Source: JASSUD01 sp031963225 (GTDB lineage: Bacteria > Pseudomonadota > Gammaproteobacteria > Burkholderiales > Burkholderiaceae). Taken from it: a DNA stretch of 36,361 nt. The position numbers were made by a program, and so were the translations under genes. The stretch is from positions 1-36,361 of the forward strand of contig JASSUD010000023.1 in assembly GCA_031963225.1 (NCBI GenBank), read 5' to 3'. Under the pieces are notes generated by a model. That model worked only from the letters and a program-made list of their open reading frames with translations. It had not been told where the DNA came from and ran no database searches. Below are positions 33,168 through 36,361 of this stretch, in pieces; the stretch's first letter is position 1; the number at the start of each line of letters is the position of its first letter.

Positions 33168-34457
33168 ATGCATGCCAATATCGATCAGGCTATTGTCATT
33201 ACCGGTACAGGTTGTTTGCTACCGGGAGCTAATACCGTTAATGAATTCTGGCAACGATTGTTGGACGGTAGCAGTGCCATTTCGCAATATGAAGACGCCC
33301 TTATCGATTCGAACATAGTTAAATATTTCGGTCACCTTAGCCACGAGCAAAATGCAATGGCGCGTGAGGCAGTACCGTTTAAGTTACGAAGCTATAGTAC
33401 GCAATGCTCCCGTTGGGGGGTTAAGGCTGCCCGTGATGCATTGCAGCAAGCCGGTTTAGAGTTGGAGCAAATAGCAGATGATCGATGCGGCTTGTTTACA
33501 GCGCAAGGTGATTACATGTATCCATCCCTTCCGTCGTTCACTCGCGGCATCGGCGAGGCGATGGAAAAACAGTCACTCAGGCTTACTACGCTGACAAACG
33601 AATTTTTGCATGAACGGGGAGCGGATTTTTTTACGGCAATTCAAAGTTTGGCCAATAATTTATTGGCTATCGCAAGTCTGACTTTCCAAATTCGTGGTGA
33701 CGGGGGAGCATTTGTTCAGGATGATAGCGCGGGAATTTCGGCTTTGAGTAATGCGATATTCAGCCTGAGACATGGGTATTGTGAGACGGCTCTGCTAATT
33801 TGTGCCGGTAGCTACAACGAAGTATTAACTCTGGCAGAGCTGCATGGTTTGGGATACCTGAGCCGTTGTAAAGAAGGCGCAACGTCGCTGCGACCATTCG
33901 ATTCACGAGGTGATGGAACCATACTAGGGGAAGGCGCCGTCGCTTTTGTTTTAGAAACAGCTACACATGCACGCCAACGACAGGCAGTGCCGTTAGCGGA
34001 AATCAGCGGTATCGGCAGTCTAGTCGAAATGCCGAAGGATTCACCCAAAAAGAACACGTACCAGCGCTGTGTTGACCAAGCATTGGCACAAGCTCAGATA
34101 AAAATCTCCGATATTGATGCTATCGTCACCAATGGCAAGGGGAGTCATATGCATGACCAGCAAGAAATTTCGTTGCTGTCTGCCATAGAACAATCGACCC
34201 CCATCAGAAAAGCTATTACTTGCGCTACCCCGATTACAGGGAAACTGCCAGCTTGTCCAACTGAATGGCTAACTGCTATCAATATCTTGCAATGCGGCTT
34301 GGTGCCGCCGATCGCCCATCTCGAACAACCTTTGAACCAAGACCTACAATTGGTATGCCATAAGCCATTGCAACAGGCATCTAACCATATATTGGCGCTT
34401 AGTACGGGATATATAGGCGAACACTTGGCAGCGATCTTTTCTAAACCCGCTCAGTAG
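33168..34457 (+). CDS. KS-like protein lacking catalytic residues (chain-length-factor-like)
   Basis: A 429-residue ketosynthase homologue that cannot catalyse condensation. The active Cys position is Ser187 (DDSAGIS), the first His is Asn322 (TNGKGS) and the second is Lys359 (PITGKL). The fold signatures remain: VITGTGCLLPGANTVNEFW at the start, RPFDSRGDGTILGEGAVAFVLE in the middle. In type II PKS such subunits (KS-beta/CLF) pair with KS-alpha and set chain length; classical CLFs have Gln at the Cys position, so Ser is unusual. AAGG at 33155-33158 leads ATG 33168. The frame is intact over its whole length, which argues for a retained structural role rather than decay. No terminator is clear after it, apart from the hairpin at 34514-34550. 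Confidence 0.8.
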   Translation: MHANIDQAIVITGTGCLLPGANTVNEFWQRLLDGSSAISQYEDALIDSNIVKYFGHLSHEQNAMAREAVPFKLRSYSTQCSRWGVKAARDALQQAGLELEQIADDRCGLFTAQGDYMYPSLPSFTRGIGEAMEKQSLRLTTLTNEFLHERGADFFTAIQSLANNLLAIASLTFQIRGDGGAFVQDDSAGISALSNAIFSLRHGYCETALLICAGSYNEVLTLAELHGLGYLSRCKEGATSLRPFDSRGDGTILGEGAVAFVLETATHARQRQAVPLAEISGIGSLVEMPKDSPKKNTYQRCVDQALAQAQIKISDIDAIVTNGKGSHMHDQQEISLLSAIEQSTPIRKAITCATPITGKLPACPTEWLTAINILQCGLVPPIAHLEQPLNQDLQLVCHKPLQQASNHILALSTGYIGEHLAAIFSKPAQ

Positions 34458-34513
34458 CAGGAATAGTCATTGCAGCCGTACTGACTTTGTATCAGCAACT
34501 CGTCGTTCTGTAA

Positions 34514-34550
34514 CCTGCGTAACATCAGTGATTAACTGATTTTACGCAGG
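34514..34550 (+). terminator. 15-bp hairpin after the ketosynthase operon
   Basis: CCTGCGTAA-c-ATCAGT / ACTGAT-t-TTACGCAGG with a five-base loop (34514-34550). It lies 57 nt after the operon and could stop transcription, but it lacks a T tract. It arises because two copies of the dispersed element end face each other here, so a regulatory role is not needed to explain it. Confidence 0.4.
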
Positions 34551-34811
34551 TATTCAAGAAGACAGTGGTCATCATGTTGGGGTTCCTTCGTCACCGCCAA
34601 CCTACCGATATGCTTGTGTAAAAGGTTTCTATCAAACTCCACCAACCACAAGAAAAGGCAAAGAACGGTAGGTTGGCGGTGACGAAGGAACCCCAACATG
34701 CGCACCACCGACCTATAATCATCGATTTTTGCACATATACATGCAGGTTTCCAAAGGACTATAGTCATCATGTGATGACCACAGTTTTTTTGAATGCCTG
34801 CGTAACATCAG
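34536..34811. mobile_element. MITE-like element with 39-nt terminal inverted repeats
   Basis: Termini 34536-34574 (CTGATTTTACGCAGG...GTGGTCATCA) and 34773-34811 (TGATGACCAC...CCTGCGTAACATCAG) are inverted copies with about six mismatches. The 276-nt element contains no gene; its interior holds an inverted pair of REP-like units (34565-34606 and 34668-34709). The outer end sequence recurs at 3369-3381 and 34516-34528. It fits a non-autonomous element moved by a transposase encoded elsewhere. I could not define a target-site duplication because another end copy abuts the left terminus. Confidence 0.75.
34565..34709. repeat. REP-like inverted pair inside the MITE-like element
   Basis: Arms CATGTTGGGGTTCCTTCG..CCAACCTAC (34565-34606) and GTAGGTTGGCGG..CCCCAACATG (34668-34709) face each other across 61 nt. 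They differ from the 24-25 kb units mainly by CTTCGTCACCG replacing CGT.CCTCACCA, so they form a subfamily whose two arms have stayed complementary. Confidence 0.85.
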
Positions 34812-34964
34812 CGAATAAGAAAAAAATCCCTTTAAGACCTATTTTTCATCGCGTTTCCTCCGGGAACCCATAATTTGTCCAAGGAATCAGGGCAACTCCA
34901 ATTTGCTACTGACATCATTCGCAGATGGTACTAGCCTAACTGAGTTTTCTGTAGAAAAATCAGC

Positions 34965-36361
34965 TTAGGTCACGGCGGAGGTATCCAGTGTCTCCCGATG
35001 AGAAGGCATTTTGAATTGAGATGCCACTGACTTTTTGGTTGCCTCACGTACATTTAAAGACTGAGATGGCTCACCGACGGCCCCGCGCTGCTGCAAGAGC
35101 TGCTGATTCACCCGGCTTAAGCCTTGCACGCCTTGAATAGTGGTATCTGTCAAATTCAGTCTGTCATGTGTCGAACTCCAATAGAGTCGTACTTGATAGC
35201 GGCCCTTCTCTTCGATGACTTGCCATACGCGAACCGATTTATCGCCACAGCCGGTGACCAAATAGTCGCCATTAGGGGTTGTTTTCCAGGCAAGGCTATA
35301 AACTGCTCCACTAAAATCTTGCACCACCGCTAAACACTGACCAGAGGTCACGTCCCACAGCCGCACCGTATTGTCCTCACTGCCCGAGGCGATCTGCTGA
35401 CCGCTGGGCGAATACACCACGCTACGAACCCAGCCGGTATGCCCTTGTAAGGTGTGCCCGGGGGCCCCGCTGTGCGCGTCCCACAGCCGCACCGTACGGT
35501 CCTCACTGCCCGAGGCGATCTGCTGACCTCTGGGCGAATACACCACGCTCCTAACAGCGCTGGTATGCCCTTGTAAGGTACAGATTTTTTCCCAATTTGA
35601 GGTTTCATAGACGTTGATCGCGCCGTTTTCAAGGCCCACGGCGCACGCCTTCCCATCCGGGGAATACGCACAGGAAGTCACATCGCTTTTTTCTTGAAGA
35701 GTTGGCCATTCGCCAAACCGCACGCTGGCCATCTGTGCACCGTTTAAATTCGCGTTGCGCAACCAACTCTTGCGAAAGTTGACCTTTCTTAAATCCGCCC
35801 CTTGCAACTGAGCAGAATCGAAGACCCCCTCACTCAGATCCGCTCCTGGAATCTGTATTCCTTGCAGATCTGCTCCATTAAACTGGATCCCCGCTCTCAC
35901 TAATATCGTGATCGCATTGGCCGCAGCACGGCGCACGGTGGGGTCCGTTTTAGAGCGCTCAATGATCGCTAAAAGCTGTTCTTTAAAAGCGGGTTCTTGC
36001 ACAATGCGCTCGGTCAATAATCGCACCACGCCTAGATCGCCGAGCCAATGCTGGGGGGTTAACGGGTCGTCTAGCAGCGTTGGGGGGCGCAGAACCGGTT
36101 CGTTTTCAAAACTATAGACGGAAGCATCGCTAGCACGACGAGAGTGGGTTTGAGGAGCGATACATGCATCAAACGACTCGAACAGCGCGCGTGCCACGCA
36201 ATATTCCAGTAGGGATTTATGTATAAAGCGGTATTGATTGCCGTTTCGGTTCAGAGGCCAGGCTTCGCGCAGCAGTTGCTTTTCTTCTTCCATCCCAAAA
36301 AAGGCGCCCTTCCAATTGCCTTTGTCCTTGCGCAAAGAGTACTCCACCACCGGATTACCTG
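34965..36361 (-). CDS. 3' part of a NACHT/pentapeptide/WD40 protein (runs off window)
   Basis: The frame is open to the window edge (GNPVVEYSL...), so the GTG at 36350 is not a start and the gene continues beyond 36361. The first visible residues, YRFIHKSLLEYCVARALF, match the block that ends NACHT ATPase modules (F-x-H-x-S-x-x-E-Y). Then a helical region, pentapeptide repeats (GADLQ, GADLS, GADLR, NANLN), and about four WD40-type units, two of which (TLQGHT.. to ..TVRLWD) are almost identical. The C-terminal ~60 residues include LSRVNQQLLQQRGA, matching the end of the 26097 protein. Four units are too few for a closed propeller, so it may oligomerise or have lost blades by repeat contraction. 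The gene looks more GC-rich than its neighbours. Partial; the function of the missing N-terminus is unknown. Confidence 0.85.
   Translation of the reverse strand, partial: GNPVVEYSLRKDKGNWKGAFFGMEEEKQLLREAWPLNRNGNQYRFIHKSLLEYCVARALFESFDACIAPQTHSRRASDASVYSFENEPVLRPPTLLDDPLTPQHWLGDLGVVRLLTERIVQEPAFKEQLLAIIERSKTDPTVRRAAANAITILVRAGIQFNGADLQGIQIPGADLSEGVFDSAQLQGADLRKVNFRKSWLRNANLNGAQMASVRFGEWPTLQEKSDVTSCAYSPDGKACAVGLENGAINVYETSNWEKICTLQGHTSAVRSVVYSPRGQQIASGSEDRTVRLWDAHSGAPGHTLQGHTGWVRSVVYSPSGQQIASGSEDNTVRLWDVTSGQCLAVVQDFSGAVYSLAWKTTPNGDYLVTGCGDKSVRVWQVIEEKGRYQVRLYWSSTHDRLNLTDTTIQGVQGLSRVNQQLLQQRGAVGEPSQSLNVREATKKSVASQFKMPSHRETLDTSAVT
35352..35579 (-). repeat. two nearly identical WD40-unit DNA repeats, 126-nt period
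   Basis: 35352-35453 and 35478-35579 match over about 102 nt with few changes, period 126 nt (42 codons, one WD40 unit). Such identity allows slippage or unequal crossing over that adds or removes blades. Confidence 0.85.

Noticed and set aside
33168..34457. The second ketosynthase as a pseudogene
   Set aside because: The frame is intact over 429 codons with preserved fold motifs and normal spacing to its partner; loss of only catalytic residues fits a chain-length-factor-like role better.

Overview
The window (about 36 kb, moderate GC) reads as an accessory-rich stretch of a betaproteobacterial genome. The only clear housekeeping genes are fadD and a tRNA-Glu/tRNA-Asp pair; the FadD sequence resembles the Burkholderiaceae form as I remember it. 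The rest is very large STAND NTPases (NACHT and NB-ARC types) with HEAT or TPR arrays, F-box-like/pentapeptide/WD40 proteins, short membrane proteins (one with PPxY motifs), small dispersed palindromic repeats and decayed genes. This mix suggests a host-associated Burkholderiaceae bacterium, for example a fungal endosymbiont of the Mycoavidus/Glomeribacter kind. That placement is inference, not something I could test.

Layout. 1-507: a direct repeat, then a HipB-like regulator overlapping a 42-codon HipA stub. 695-2882 (minus): a secreted lyase-like protein I cannot place firmly. 2883-3945: non-coding, with a fragment of a dispersed repeat. 3946-21766 (plus): three STAND genes. The first is NB-ARC + winged helix + TPR + C-terminal domain. 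The second is a TIR/SEFIR-like domain + NACHT + 12-13 HEAT repeats. The third repeats the second's architecture with 22 HEAT repeats and is fused in frame to a near-identical copy of the first, whose last ~270 codons are broken by a frameshift and a stop. 22121-24339: fadD, a tRNA promoter, tRNA-Glu, tRNA-Asp and a strong terminator. 24360-26035: REP-like palindromes and two small minus-strand membrane proteins. 26097-28748 (minus): F-box-like + pentapeptide + 14 WD40 blades. 29288-34457 (plus): a compact polyketide/fatty-acid-like cluster made of an ACP-thioesterase-P450 fusion, an intact ketosynthase and a ketosynthase-like partner lacking all catalytic residues. 34536-34811: a MITE-like element with 39-nt inverted termini. 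34965-end (minus): the 3' part of a NACHT/pentapeptide/WD40 protein running off the window.

Working together. The STAND genes look like one family expanding by duplication, fusion and gene conversion; they could be NLR-like defence proteins or host-facing proteins. The F-box-like/WD40 protein and the PPxY protein both carry motifs that engage eukaryotic ubiquitin ligases, so they may act inside a host cell. The 29-34 kb cluster is a candidate undescribed pathway: the KS/KS-like pair would build an acyl chain on the fused ACP, the P450 would oxidise it and the thioesterase would release it. No ketoreductase, dehydratase or acyltransferase is present, so those steps must come from elsewhere.
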